Source: Flavobacterium sp.
GTDB lineage: Bacteria; Bacteroidota; Bacteroidia; Flavobacteriales; Flavobacteriaceae
Direction of reading: 5' to 3'
DNA length: 64,000 nt
NCBI RefSeq assembly: GCF_027484705.1
Contig: NZ_JAIXSL010000016.1
Coordinates: 248,001 to 312,000, forward strand
The notes beneath the pieces were generated by a model that was not told the DNA's origin, made no database searches, and saw only the letters and a list, made by a program, of their open reading frames with translations. A program made the translations under genes and the position numbers. Every line of letters begins with the position of its first letter. The stretch's first letter is position 1. Of this stretch, positions 34,989 to 43,924 are shown piece after piece.

Positions 34989-36641
34989 TTAGTTCAACAA
35001 TGCCTTGGCGTGATTTAGGGCCGACTCGGAAACTTCGGTTCCGGACAACATTTGTGCAATTTCGACGACCCTTTCTTCGGGCGTCAATTGTTTTAGTTCG
35101 GTAAGCGTATCGCCAGCCATCACAGATTTATATACTTTAAAATGCGTATCGCCTTTGGCTGCAATCTGTGGCAAATGCGTAATGGCAAACACTTGCATGT
35201 TTCGGCTCATTGTTTTCATAATCTCGCCCATTTTGTTGGCAATTTCTCCGGAAACTCCGGTATCAATTTCATCAAAAATGATTGTTGGCAATTTGGAATA
35301 ATTCGCTAAAATAGCTTTCGTCGCCAGCATAATCCTGGACAATTCACCGCCTGAAGCTACTTTTTTAAGCAATCCGAAATCGGAGCCGAGATTGGCAGCG
35401 AATAAAAACTGTAACTCTGATTTTCCGTTGGTCAGGTAATGGTTGGTTTCGGTGATTTCAATTTTAAACCGCACATTCGGCATTCCTAATTGCGATAATA
35501 TTTCAACCCATTGATTGGTCAACGCAGGAACGGCATTGATTCTATTTTCGTGTATTTTTAAGGCAAACTGATCAAGTTGAATTTCCGCGTCTTTTAAGGA
35601 TATTTCTAAGACTTTGATTTGATCCTCTATTGCTGAGATCGAATCCACTTTTTGTTCGAGTTCCGCTTGGATAGCTATCAATTCTTCAACTGTAGCCACC
35701 TGATGTTTTTTCTGAAGCGTGTAAACCAATTGCAGTTTTTGCGATACAAGTTCCAACTTTTCGGGATCATGAATCAAATGTTCGGACATTTTCTCAAGTT
35801 CACCCACGGCATCATCCATTTCAATGGCGATACTGTTGATGCGATCGTAAATCGTTTGGTATTCTGATGAAAAACCGGCTACTCTCTGCAAGCTGTTCCT
35901 GATTTCATTGAGCAGATAAATCACACCATATTGATCTTCTTGCGCCACAGTAATGGCTTTGTGCATGTGTTCCTTGATAAACTCGACATTGCTGAGCTGT
36001 TCGGATTCTGATTCCAATGCGGCCTGATCAATCGTTTTTAATGAAACCGATTGCAATTCGGTCAATAAAAAAGTATTATAATCCTGTTCCTTAAGGGCGT
36101 TCTGTAGTTCGACCTGTAAAGTGTTGCGCGCCGCCGTATCTTTTTTGTATTGTTTTAAAATGGACTGAAACGATGCAATCAGATCAGCATTTGAAGCCAC
36201 AGCGTCGATAATCGCGAACTGGTATTGGTTTTCGGACAATTCTTGGGTTTGGTGCTGCGAATGCACGTCAATCAGAAACTCGCTCAAATTCTGCAATTCC
36301 TGAAGGTTCACCGGCGTATCATTGATGAAAGCCCGAGATTTACCAGAAGGCAAAATTTCACGACGCAAAATCGTCACCGCATCATAATCGAGGTCGTTGG
36401 CTTCAAAAAAAGGTTGGAGGTTGTAATTAGAGATGTCGAAAGCCGCTTCGATGACGCATTTCTCCTCTTTGTTTTTAAGCGAAGTCAGGTCGGCTCTTTT
36501 TCCAAGAACCAAACCCAATGCTCCTAAAAGTATCGATTTTCCTGCACCTGTTTCTCCTGTGATGATTGAAAAACCATCCGAAAAATCGATAGCCATTTTT
36601 TCGATCAAAGCGAAATTATTGATGGAAAGCGATTGTATCAT
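34989..36641 (-). CDS. recN: DNA repair protein RecN
   Basis: The protein has 550 residues. The SMC-like N-terminus MIQSLSINNFALIEKMAIDF leads to Walker A TGETGAGKSILLGALG. A long coiled-coil middle follows (about 150-370). The C-terminal ATPase half has the signature KKVASGGELSRIMLATKAI, Walker B LPTIIFDEIDTGVSG and FAITHLPQIAAKGDTHF. RecN is a cohesin-like ATPase that acts on double-strand breaks. It is the last gene of the bamD-rpoZ-coaBC-DUF4835-recN run. It follows the DUF4835 gene by 34 bases. The assignment is secure. Confidence 0.97.
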   Translation of the reverse strand: MIQSLSINNFALIEKMAIDFSDGFSIITGETGAGKSILLGALGLVLGKRADLTSLKNKEEKCVIEAAFDISNYNLQPFFEANDLDYDAVTILRREILPSGKSRAFINDTPVNLQELQNLSEFLIDVHSQHQTQELSENQYQFAIIDAVASNADLIASFQSILKQYKKDTAARNTLQVELQNALKEQDYNTFLLTELQSVSLKTIDQAALESESEQLSNVEFIKEHMHKAITVAQEDQYGVIYLLNEIRNSLQRVAGFSSEYQTIYDRINSIAIEMDDAVGELEKMSEHLIHDPEKLELVSQKLQLVYTLQKKHQVATVEELIAIQAELEQKVDSISAIEDQIKVLEISLKDAEIQLDQFALKIHENRINAVPALTNQWVEILSQLGMPNVRFKIEITETNHYLTNGKSELQFLFAANLGSDFGLLKKVASGGELSRIMLATKAILANYSKLPTIIFDEIDTGVSGEIANKMGEIMKTMSRNMQVFAITHLPQIAAKGDTHFKVYKSVMAGDTLTELKQLTPEERVVEIAQMLSGTEVSESALNHAKALLN

Positions 36642-36675
36642 GAAAGGAAAACGATTAAAAAATCTTAGGTGTAGA

Positions 36676-37563
36676 TTATAGTTTTATTTCTGCCCATTTG
36701 CTTGAATTCAATGGCGAAATACTAAATAATTTATCAAGTAAAGCCGCATTATCAACCGTTGGGCCGCCCGTAAATATAGAAACAATTTCATCGGCTTTGG
36801 CATCAAAGAAAACACGGGTCAGAAATGAATTCGGTTTATTCTGTTCCATATAAGACAATTGGGTAATGGCACCGATAATTTTTTCTTTGGCCGTTTTCTG
36901 GTCTTTGTGCATCTGATCAAGGCCTTCAAAATGATATTGGTATAAGGCGTCGCGGTACTGTACGTACATATTCGACAACAAATTATTGACCAGGAAAAAA
37001 CGATTTTGGTTGCTGTCACCTTGCCCCCAACCAGCATAACCACTGGACTGTGCCACATTGGCAATATCCTGCGCCAACTCATAATATGGACTGCCTCCAT
37101 CTTGTGTAAAGGTATCCGCATCCAAACCAATAATGATCATACTGTAATAGGCAAGCACAGACACAAGGTTAGAATCGAAAGCTGTTGGATTGAAGTTCAG
37201 GTTCTGGAATTCGTTGTATTCGAAATTAAAATCTTTGTCATTATAATTGAATACCGGCGTAGAATACGTTGAATTGTATACCGGACGCGATGATTCCACC
37301 TGAATGGATGCTTTGAACTGGTTGCCTGCAAATTCGTTAATCGTAATAAACATCGAACAATTGATGCGCTCATTCGTTTTTACTTTTTGCGTCGTCCAGT
37401 TCGTCTTGTTGACAAACTCATTCAATGATCTTTCGAGTGTTTTATATATCTGCACATTGGTTCCGGCCACTTTATCGGCATTGATTTTTACCGTACAATT
37501 GAGTTCTTGTGCGTGTGCAGTTCCCAGAAAAACAAAGGCTGCCCATAAGATTAATTTACGCAT
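36676..37563 (-). CDS. DUF4835 family exported protein
   Basis: The protein has 295 residues with a signal peptide (LILWAAFVFLGTAHAQ) directly followed by ELNCTVKINADKVAGTN, the family's conserved opening. The remainder has NWTTQKVKTNERINCSMFI, YYSMIIIGLDADTFTQDGG and a helical C-terminus ending LFSISPLNSSKWAEIKL. DUF4835 proteins are conserved in Bacteroidota in precisely this position between coaBC and recN. The gene overlaps the coaBC stop by 8 bases, so it is translated from the same message. The function is unknown. An envelope role is inferred from the signal peptide and the link to bamD. Confidence 0.9.
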   Translation of the reverse strand: MRKLILWAAFVFLGTAHAQELNCTVKINADKVAGTNVQIYKTLERSLNEFVNKTNWTTQKVKTNERINCSMFITINEFAGNQFKASIQVESSRPVYNSTYSTPVFNYNDKDFNFEYNEFQNLNFNPTAFDSNLVSVLAYYSMIIIGLDADTFTQDGGSPYYELAQDIANVAQSSGYAGWGQGDSNQNRFFLVNNLLSNMYVQYRDALYQYHFEGLDQMHKDQKTAKEKIIGAITQLSYMEQNKPNSFLTRVFFDAKADEIVSIFTGGPTVDNAALLDKLFSISPLNSSKWAEIKL

Positions 37564-38767
37564 GATATTGTTGAATTATTTTAGTAATGATGTCGGCTGC
37601 CACGGCTTCTTTTGATTTGAGTTCCATATTTTCTATGGTCCCGTTGCGATCAATGAACGTGACTTTGTTGGTCGGCTTGCCAAATCCGGCGCCTTCGTCC
37701 TGCAACGAATTTAAAACAATCAAATCTAAGTTTTTTTTCTGGATTTTCAGCTTGGCGTTTTCAATTTCGTTTTCGGTTTCTAAAGCAAATCCGATGAGAA
37801 ACTGCTGTTTTTTGATTTGGCCTAAGGATGCCAGTATGTCTTTTGTTTTTTCGAGTTCGATGCTGAAATGATCTTCAGTCTTTTTGATTTTCTGATCCGC
37901 GACGATTTTTGGTTTATAATCCGCTACAGCAGCGGCACAAATCGCAACATTCATTCCTTCAAAATATTGGTGGCTGGCTTGATACATTTCCTCAGCACTG
38001 ATCACACGAATCAAATTAATGTTCTTGTTCTTCACATTCAAATGGCTCGGTCCAGAAATAAGCACTACTTCTGCCCCAAGATTCGCGGCACATTCAGCGA
38101 TGTCAAATCCCATCTTGCCCGAAGAATGGTTTCCGATAAAACGCACAGGATCGATGGCTTCGTATGTCGGACCAGCCGTGACAAGTATTTTTTTTCCCTT
38201 CAAAGGCAGTTTGCTTTCGAGATCGGCTTCAAGGAATGCGATGATGTTTTCAGGTTCTGCCATTCTTCCTTCGCCTGACAAACCACTGGCAAGTTCCCCA
38301 GTTTCGGCAGGAATCATCACATTCCCAAATTGATGCAACGCGTGAAAACTTGCCATCGTGGACGGATGTTTGTACATATCCAAATCCATCGCAGGCGCAA
38401 AATAAACGGGGCATTTGGCAGACAAATAAGTAGCGATAAGCAAGTTGTCACAATTGCCGTTCGCCATTTTGGAAAGTGTGTTGGCGGTAGCCGGAGCAAT
38501 GAGCATCAGATCGGCCCAAAGTCCCAATTCGACGTGGTTGTTCCATTGGGCATTGTCGTCATCTTCATTAAAGAAACTTGAATGCACCGGATTTTTAGAC
38601 AGTGTCGATAAAGTAAGCGGCGTGATAAAATCCTTAGAAGCCGGCGTCATGATCACTTGGACCTCGGCGCCGGCTTTTATGAAAAGTCTCACTAAATGTG
38701 CAGTTTTGTAAGCGGCAATTCCACCAGAAATACCCAGTACTATTTTTTTACCCCTTAAAACTGACAT
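37556..38767 (-). CDS. coaBC: Bifunctional phosphopantothenoylcysteine decarboxylase / phosphopantothenate-cysteine ligase
   Basis: The protein has 403 residues. The flavoprotein CoaC domain (about 1-180) starts GKKIVLGISGGIAAYKTAHL and has the catalytic His in WNNHVELGLWADLMLIAP and the FAPAMDLDMY substrate flap. The CoaB domain (about 185-400) has KKILVTAGPTYEAIDPVRFI, NHSSGKMG and VAICAAAVADYKP. Together they perform two consecutive steps from 4'-phosphopantothenate to 4'-phosphopantetheine in coenzyme A synthesis. It sits between rpoZ (7-base gap) and the DUF4835 gene (8-base overlap). The assignment is secure. Confidence 0.97.
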   Translation of the reverse strand: MSVLRGKKIVLGISGGIAAYKTAHLVRLFIKAGAEVQVIMTPASKDFITPLTLSTLSKNPVHSSFFNEDDDNAQWNNHVELGLWADLMLIAPATANTLSKMANGNCDNLLIATYLSAKCPVYFAPAMDLDMYKHPSTMASFHALHQFGNVMIPAETGELASGLSGEGRMAEPENIIAFLEADLESKLPLKGKKILVTAGPTYEAIDPVRFIGNHSSGKMGFDIAECAANLGAEVVLISGPSHLNVKNKNINLIRVISAEEMYQASHQYFEGMNVAICAAAVADYKPKIVADQKIKKTEDHFSIELEKTKDILASLGQIKKQQFLIGFALETENEIENAKLKIQKKNLDLIVLNSLQDEGAGFGKPTNKVTFIDRNGTIENMELKSKEAVAADIITKIIQQYHA

Positions 38768-38774
38768 TGCTGAA

Positions 38775-39098
38775 TTATTTAGTGCTGTTTTCTGATCTGT
38801 GGTAGATTTTGTTATCCAACCATTCCTGAACAGCTAAAGCATGTGGTTTAGGTAATTTCTCGTAGAATTTAGACACTTCAATTTGTTCTTTGTTTTCAAA
38901 AACTTCTTCAAGACTGTCATTGTAAGTCGCAAACTCTTCCAATTTTTCAGTCAATTCTTTTTTGATTTCGGAATTGATCTGGTTGGCTCTTTTCGCCATG
39001 ATGGTAATGGCCTCATACACATTGCCCGTCGGTTCTTCAATAACGCTTTTGTTGTAGGTTATTGTGTTTACTGGCGCATTCGTCTTTTTTAAATCCAT
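38775..39098 (-). CDS. rpoZ: DNA-directed RNA polymerase omega subunit
   Basis: The protein has 107 residues from the ATG at 39098 (MDLKKTNAPVNTITYN). An upstream in-frame ATG would overlap the end of bamD and is not expected. GNVYEAITIMAKRANQINSE corresponds to the conserved omega core that contacts the beta' subunit, and the rest is the Bacteroidota-type acidic C-terminal extension. Position between bamD and coaBC is the standard place for rpoZ in this phylum. It aids assembly and stability of RNA polymerase. The sequence is divergent from the proteobacterial form, so context carries part of the assignment. Confidence 0.88.
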   Translation of the reverse strand: MDLKKTNAPVNTITYNKSVIEEPTGNVYEAITIMAKRANQINSEIKKELTEKLEEFATYNDSLEEVFENKEQIEVSKFYEKLPKPHALAVQEWLDNKIYHRSENSTK

Positions 39099-39105
39099 GA
39101 CTTTT

Positions 39106-39900
39106 TTATTTTGAGTATTGTTGTAAATCTTTTTCAATGCGGACCAACATATCGTCAGCCTTTTCTTTGTATTGCGTATCCTCTTTGAATTTCATTAAAT
39201 TACCGTACATCACTTTGGCATTTTTCAAACGCTCTTCCATTTTTGCAGGAATACTATTGATGGCCAGTTTGTATGCCGAATCCAATCTGTAAAACAAAGC
39301 GGCTTCCTTATATTGCGTTCCCGGATAATCGCTGATGAAAAGATCCAAGGCTACCAAAGCGGCTTTGTGATCTGAAATCGTATTGTACTGTTTCGCAATT
39401 TCGAAATATTTCTTTTCTAACTTATCCGTCAGTTGTTTGAGTGCCGCATTGGCTTCAGGCAGATAAGTTGAATTCGGATAAGTATCGATGAACGTTTGCA
39501 ATTTATCAATGGCTTTCACAGTATCTATTTGATCTAAACTATAGGATGGCGATAACATCGAATAGGATTTTCCTTCTAAATAAGCGGCTTCCTCAACTTT
39601 TTCACTTTTAGGATAACTTGATACGAAACTCTCGAACTGATAACCTGACAAATAATATTGTTCGGTCTTGTAATACGATTGGGCAAACATATAAAACATC
39701 TTTTCCGATTGTGGTTTGCCTCTGAAAGCCGGTGCCATTTGTTCGAAAAGACGGATGGCTTTGTTGTATTTTTTGGCGTCGTATTTTTTTTCAGCCTCAG
39801 CATACTTCACCGCGACATCATCTGATTTTAAGGCTTTTTGATAAGAGCTACAAGAACAAACTAAGAGGGAAACAAGTAAAACGTATAAAAATTTATTCAT
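39106..39900 (-). CDS. bamD: Outer membrane assembly lipoprotein BamD
   Basis: The protein has 264 residues. The lipoprotein signal LYVLLVSLLVCSCSSYQKAL has the lipobox Cys. TPR-type helices follow, with YAEAEKKYDAKKYNKAIRLFEQ-like repeats starting at about 33, YKTEQYYLSGYQFESFVSSY, YPNSTYLPEANAALKQL and YPGTQYKEAALFY. This is the tetratricopeptide scaffold of BamD, which works with BamA to insert outer-membrane beta-barrels. It is the first gene of the bamD-rpoZ-coaBC-DUF4835-recN operon, with 7 bases to rpoZ. A clear -33/-7 promoter lies 58-88 bases upstream. Confidence 0.93.
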   Translation of the reverse strand: MNKFLYVLLVSLLVCSCSSYQKALKSDDVAVKYAEAEKKYDAKKYNKAIRLFEQMAPAFRGKPQSEKMFYMFAQSYYKTEQYYLSGYQFESFVSSYPKSEKVEEAAYLEGKSYSMLSPSYSLDQIDTVKAIDKLQTFIDTYPNSTYLPEANAALKQLTDKLEKKYFEIAKQYNTISDHKAALVALDLFISDYPGTQYKEAALFYRLDSAYKLAINSIPAKMEERLKNAKVMYGNLMKFKEDTQYKEKADDMLVRIEKDLQQYSK

Positions 39901-39957
39901 TATTTTTTGATTGGTCTTGTTGATTTACAGCCTGATGCCTGTGCTAAAAACGAACTG

Positions 39958-39988
39958 CAAATTTAGTTATTAATTAGACACTACAAAA
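39958..39988 (-). promoter_or_regulatory. Promoter of the bamD operon (-33/-7 type)
   Basis: On the minus strand TTTTG and TAAATTTG (39958-39965) are separated by 18 bases, a good match to the Bacteroidota TTG-(19)-TAnnTTTG pattern. It is followed by GCAGTTCG and a leader of about 50 bases before bamD. Confidence 0.7.
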
Positions 39989-40031
39989 TATTTTTTTCTC
40001 AATAAAATGCAGGCTGAAATTCATGTGAATA

Positions 40032-40907
40032 TTATAATTGCTTGAGGAATTTTTCGATTTTGGAAGCCAGCACAGCATCGGCATTGACTAGTGGCAAACG
40101 CACCGTATTTTCGCACAATCCCAAACATTTGAACACTTCTTTGATTCCTGCAGGATTGCCCTGTTCAAATATTAAATCGATTAAATCGGCCACTTTATAA
40201 TGGATCTGATAGGCTTCATCTGCTTTCCGTTGCAAACCCAAACGGATCATTTCTGAAAATATTTTAGGAATGCCTTCACCGATGACGGAAATTACACCGC
40301 TTCCACCCGCTAAAACCATAGGTAACGCAATCATATCATCGCCGGAAATCACTAGAAAATCTTTTGGTTTGTTCTGAATCAATTTCATGGCTTGAACGAT
40401 ATCGCCTGCGGCTTCTTTAATCGCTACGATATTTTTGAAATCATTGGCCAAACGAATCACCGTTGTTGGCAATATATTACTACCAGTCCTTGCCGGAACA
40501 TTATATAAAATTATTGGTAACGGAGAAGCTTCGGCAATCGCTTTGAAATGCTGGTAAATGCCTTCCTGAGTAGGTTTATTATAATAAGGAGAAACGGAAA
40601 GAATCGCATCGAAACCAGATAAATCACGGGTTTTTAATTCTTCGATAACCTTTGCCGTATTGTTGCCGCCAACACCAAGTACGAGCGGAAGTTTTTTATT
40701 GTTGGCTTCAATCACCGTCTGAATCACCAAATCTTTTTCAGCAGCTGATAAAGTTACGTTTTCGGCGGTTGTTCCTAAAACTACCAGATATTCAATTTGG
40801 TTGTCAATTTGGAAATGGACGATTTTTTTGAGCGCTTCAACATCTACCGAAAGATCTTTCTTAAAAGGCGTAATTAGGGCAACTCCTGTTCCTACTAATG
40901 ATTGCAT
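40032..40907 (-). CDS. dapA: 4-hydroxy-tetrahydrodipicolinate synthase
   Basis: The protein has 291 residues, the normal DapA length. The (beta/alpha)8 aldolase motifs are [63 protein letters not shown] with the active-site Tyr, and [14 protein letters not shown] with the Schiff-base Lys. It condenses pyruvate with aspartate semialdehyde at the entry of the lysine/diaminopimelate pathway. The gene begins 1 base after the upstream unknown gene's stop. The usual GTTSE-like loop reads GTTAE here, a common variant in the family. The assignment is secure. Confidence 0.96.
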   Translation of the reverse strand: MQSLVGTGVALITPFKKDLSVDVEALKKIVHFQIDNQIEYLVVLGTTAENVTLSAAEKDLVIQTVIEANNKKLPLVLGVGGNNTAKVIEELKTRDLSGFDAILSVSPYYNKPTQEGIYQHFKAIAEASPLPIILYNVPARTGSNILPTTVIRLANDFKNIVAIKEAAGDIVQAMKLIQNKPKDFLVISGDDMIALPMVLAGGSGVISVIGEGIPKIFSEMIRLGLQRKADEAYQIHYKVADLIDLIFEQGNPAGIKEVFKCLGLCENTVRLPLVNADAVLASKIEKFLKQL

Positions 40908-40908
40908 G

Positions 40909-41427
40909 TTATATTTTGTTTAATATTTTTAGGTATTTGAAAAGCTCCTCGATAAACACTTTGTAATTCTCGGCATGGGTATCAATCATGAAGTGGTTCA
41001 GTTTTTTGTCGATCGAAGCGAAACCTACTTTGAAAGTCGCTTTAGACTGGTTTGACACCAACAGCAATGCTGATTTTTCTGTGTCATAATAATTAATCAG
41101 CAAATCGAATTTCTGCGCAGTGAAATCTTTGACTTCCGATTTGTCGAAAGTGGCTGTCCAGCTTAAATCTTTGTTGCTGAAAACAGGATAATCAAACTGC
41201 TCGTTCTTTTTTATTTTGTCTTTGAACACCAATACTTTGATGTTGCTTTCGTGTATTCCTTTAGCTACAAGTTCCTGCACGAGCGCTTCCCTTTCATTGA
41301 AGTAGCTTTCGTCAAAAACAATCCCGACGGTTTCTATGGCAGATTGTGATGCGATATGTTTTACATTAGAAAGATTTTTCTTTACGGTTTTTTGGGTAAA
41401 AAAATTCTTTAAATAATTTAAAAACAT
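40909..41427 (-). CDS. Conserved hypothetical protein upstream of dapA (DUF6913-like)
   Basis: The protein has 172 residues, probably cytoplasmic, with a basic N-terminus ([20 protein letters not shown]). The body has [39 protein letters not shown] and [20 protein letters not shown], ending with a helical [19 protein letters not shown] believe this is a Bacteroidota-specific family (perhaps DUF6913) that is regularly found beside dapA, but the name is from memory. The pattern of three similar strand-rich blocks suggests a Rossmann-like fold. One base separates it from dapA, so they are co-transcribed. The function is unknown. Confidence 0.75.
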   Translation of the reverse strand: MFLNYLKNFFTQKTVKKNLSNVKHIASQSAIETVGIVFDESYFNEREALVQELVAKGIHESNIKVLVFKDKIKKNEQFDYPVFSNKDLSWTATFDKSEVKDFTAQKFDLLINYYDTEKSALLLVSNQSKATFKVGFASIDKKLNHFMIDTHAENYKVFIEELFKYLKILNKI

Positions 41428-41475
41428 ACTACTTTTACTTGGTTTACAAAATTAATTAAATAAGTTTCATTTCGG

Positions 41476-42255
41476 ATGGTAAAACTAAAAAACTATAACG
41501 TTGTATTGTCGTATTTTGTTTTATTCTTAACATTTATTTTCAGCGTTTCCTGCCAGCAACAAAAACAGTATGTTACGAGGATTGAAGGCAAAGAAATCGG
41601 AATCACGGACCAGCAAAAAGAAGTGGCTGGCATTGAAGAATTTATAAAACCTTACCGCGAACATATCGATAAAGATTTGAGCACCGTACTCGCTACTGCG
41701 CCGCAGACTTTAGACAAAAATGGCGCCTGGCAAACCCCGATGGGCAATCTGTTTTCCGATGTGGTGATGCTCAAAGGCAATCCGGTTTTTATGGCGCGTG
41801 AAAAAAAATCAATCGATATTGTGCTTTTGAATCATGGTGGGATTCGTTCGATTATTCCGCAAGGCAATGTGACGGCGAGAACGGCTTATGAGATCATGCC
41901 TTTTGAAAACAGCCTCGTCGTGATTGCGCTCAAAGGCGAACAGATTCAGGAAATGCTCGATTATATTATTACCGAAAAGAAACCGCATCCGCTCAACGGG
42001 ATGACTTTCACCATTGGAAAAGACAATAAGGCGAAAGATATTTTAATACAAGGAAAACCATTTTTCCCGAACCAGATTTATTATGTAGGCACAAACGATT
42101 ACCTTTCGAATGGCGGCGATAATATGAATTTCTTCAAAAAAGGAATCCATAAGTATGACCTTGATTATAAATTAAGACACATCCTGATTGATTATTTTAC
42201 GGATGTCGATACGGTTCCTTTGATTAATGATGTCAGGATTACAGTCGAAAAATAA
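41476..42255 (+). CDS. 5'-nucleotidase C-terminal domain lipoprotein
   Basis: The protein has 259 residues. The lipoprotein signal is FVLFLTFIFSVSCQQQ with the lipobox Cys. The remainder is a 5'-nucleotidase C-terminal domain: QTPMGNLFSDVVMLKGNPVF, IVLLNHGGIRSIIPQGNVTA, EIMPFENSLVVIALKGEQI and FPNQIYYVGTNDYLSNGGDN. This domain binds the nucleotide base in UshA-type enzymes. The metallophosphatase domain that normally precedes it in the same chain is encoded by the next gene, so the enzyme is split with the order reversed. It should be lipid-anchored in the periplasm or at the outer membrane. A structured repeat element lies in the 101-base gap before the partner gene. Confidence 0.9.
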   Translation: MVKLKNYNVVLSYFVLFLTFIFSVSCQQQKQYVTRIEGKEIGITDQQKEVAGIEEFIKPYREHIDKDLSTVLATAPQTLDKNGAWQTPMGNLFSDVVMLKGNPVFMAREKKSIDIVLLNHGGIRSIIPQGNVTARTAYEIMPFENSLVVIALKGEQIQEMLDYIITEKKPHPLNGMTFTIGKDNKAKDILIQGKPFFPNQIYYVGTNDYLSNGGDNMNFFKKGIHKYDLDYKLRHILIDYFTDVDTVPLINDVRITVEK

Positions 42256-42266
42256 CGGAAAGTCCT

Positions 42267-42343
42267 AGCCCCGATAGAAGGGAAAATCCTTTTGTTCTGG
42301 CGTTCAGAACAAAAGATTGGAATGATAGCGGGAAATAGCTCCT
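42267..42343 (+). repeat. Dispersed structured intergenic element, copy B
   Basis: It starts AGCCCCGATAG and ends CGGGAAATAGCTCCT. The inner hairpin is CTTTTGTTCTG (42289-42299) / CAGAACAAAAG (42305-42315). The closing stem is CCCG / CGGG plus AGC / GCT. It lies between the two halves of the split nucleotidase, 13 bases before the second start. Confidence 0.78.
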
Positions 42344-42356
42344 AAAAAAACACAAG

Positions 42357-43268
42357 ATGAAAAGAAGAGAATTCATAGAAAAAACGGCGGCCACCACGGC
42401 TTTGATGGGTTTGGGCCTGTCGCTGAGTAGTTTTGAAAGCAGTAAAACGAAACAGCTGACGGTGTTGCATACGAACGATGTGCACAGTTATATCGATCCG
42501 TTTCCGCCGACGCATCCGAAGAATCCGAATATGGGCGGTGTAGCCAGACGTGCGGCTTTGATTGAATCGATTCGTGCGGAGAACCCGAACGTTCTGCTTT
42601 TGGACGCTGGGGATATTTTTCAGGGCACGCCTTACTTTAATTATTATGGCGGCGAGCTGGAATTTAAACTGATGAGCATGATGCGTTATGACCTGGCGAC
42701 TTTGGGCAACCATGATTTTGACAACAGCATTGACGGCTTTTACGCGCAATTGCCCAATGCAAAATTTGATTTCGTTTCGGCGAATTATGACTTCAGCAAT
42801 ACGGTTTTGAACGGACTTGTGAAACCTTATAAGATTTTCCATAAGAACGGCATTAAGGTCGGCGTTTTTGGTTTGGGTGTCGGGCTTGATGGTTTGGTCG
42901 ACAAGAAGAATTATAAGGAAACGGTATATAATGATCCTGTCAGCGTTTCGCAGGATATGGCAAGGATTTTAAAACATGAACAAAAATGCGATTTGGTGAT
43001 TTGTTTGTCGCACATTGGCTACGAATATAAAAATGATCCGGATAAAATCTGCGATGTGAAACTGGCTTCCTTAACTAAGGATATTGATTTGATTATCGGC
43101 GGTCATACTCATACTTTTTTAGACAAACCTACGGTGCTCAAAAATGCCGCGGGCGAAGATGTTTTGGTAAATCAGGTCGGTTGCTATGGCGTAAATTTAG
43201 GCCGTGTTGATTTTTATTTTGACACGGATAAAGAGAAAATCGCTCAGGGCAAATCGATTGTGGTCTGA
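42357..43268 (+). CDS. Metallophosphatase / 5'-nucleotidase, catalytic domain, Tat-type signal
   Basis: The protein has 303 residues. The N-terminus MKRREFIEKTAATTALMG looks like a twin-arginine-type signal, although the pair is RR followed by E. The calcineurin-like metal sites are LHTNDVHSY, LDAGDIFQGTPYFN, TLGNHDFDNS, CLSHIGYE and IIGGHTHTF. All five phosphoesterase blocks are present. The C-terminal 5'-nucleotidase domain is missing here and supplied by the gene upstream. It should hydrolyse nucleotide monophosphates in the periplasm. The 3' end overlaps that of the convergent membrane gene by 25 bases. The nucleotide substrate is inferred from the partner domain. Confidence 0.92.
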   Translation: MKRREFIEKTAATTALMGLGLSLSSFESSKTKQLTVLHTNDVHSYIDPFPPTHPKNPNMGGVARRAALIESIRAENPNVLLLDAGDIFQGTPYFNYYGGELEFKLMSMMRYDLATLGNHDFDNSIDGFYAQLPNAKFDFVSANYDFSNTVLNGLVKPYKIFHKNGIKVGVFGLGVGLDGLVDKKNYKETVYNDPVSVSQDMARILKHEQKCDLVICLSHIGYEYKNDPDKICDVKLASLTKDIDLIIGGHTHTFLDKPTVLKNAAGEDVLVNQVGCYGVNLGRVDFYFDTDKEKIAQGKSIVV

Positions 43269-43924
43269 TGTTCTGACTCGATGACGAACAAATAGAACGC
43301 ATAATGCGCCAATGAAAACACAACAGCCGATAAAGGTTTGAATACATCATTGGGAATATAAAAAGTCTCTACCATAAAAAGCACTACCAAAAAAGTAAAC
43401 AGCAAAGTACTGATGATGAGCCAGGAATTCTGTTTGCTGTCATTCATCACGTAATGAGCCAATCCTAAACCGCTAAAGATTGAGATGATGATATCGTTGA
43501 TGATCGTCGGATAAAAATTCGGGTTGTCCGGACTGATCATCACATAAATCAGATACGAGAAAATAAACAAAAACGGAACCGTAGCCAACACTACAGGAAG
43601 TAAAACAATTTTGTCGCCTTTTCTGAAGATGGTTACGATGGTCGCGATTCGGTAAAACAGGAAAGCAATAATGCCGTAAAACAACAATTGCGTATCGGTA
43701 AAAAGTAAAAAGACATTGGAACAGCAAGCAAAAAATAAAGCGATAAGATACCCATAACATTTATCGCGCGAGCTGATCAGATACAATACCGCAAGGCTTG
43801 GGATCAGTAAGGGTTTGAAAAAGAATAACAGCGAAGTCAGTTTACAATATTCCGCGACCAATAAGACGAAAGCTATCGTAAAGTATAAAGCAGTAAAACC
43901 CTTTATTTTGAGTTCACGGTTCAT
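43244..43924 (-). CDS. YhhN-like polytopic membrane protein, paralogue 4 of tandem array
   Basis: The protein has 226 residues with about eight hydrophobic helices. After a short basic N-terminus, helix one (FTALYFTIAFVLLVAEYCKL) is followed by FFFKPLLIPSLAVLYLIS, the Lys-Pro motif that starts the second helix in YhhN/TMEM86-type proteins (lysoplasmalogenase family). It ends with helices up to LAHYAFYLFVIESE. It is one of four neighbouring divergent copies on this strand. Its start overlaps the next copy by 11 bases, so they are co-translated. Its last 25 bases overlap the convergent phosphatase gene. Lipid-related activity is only a family-level guess. Confidence 0.75.
   Translation of the reverse strand: MNRELKIKGFTALYFTIAFVLLVAEYCKLTSLLFFFKPLLIPSLAVLYLISSRDKCYGYLIALFFACCSNVFLLFTDTQLLFYGIIAFLFYRIATIVTIFRKGDKIVLLPVVLATVPFLFIFSYLIYVMISPDNPNFYPTIINDIIISIFSGLGLAHYVMNDSKQNSWLIISTLLFTFLVVLFMVETFYIPNDVFKPLSAVVFSLAHYAFYLFVIESEHQTTIDLP

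Noticed and set aside
36520-36530. Sequence GCTCCTAAAA inside recN resembling the end of the dispersed element
   Set aside because: It lies in coding sequence, and no matching 5' arm or inner hairpin is present, so it is a chance match.
42342-42842. Long antisense frame under the metallophosphatase gene
   Set aside because: It is the opposite-strand shadow of a well-supported gene, with biased composition (many Arg, Gln and His) and no domain motif.
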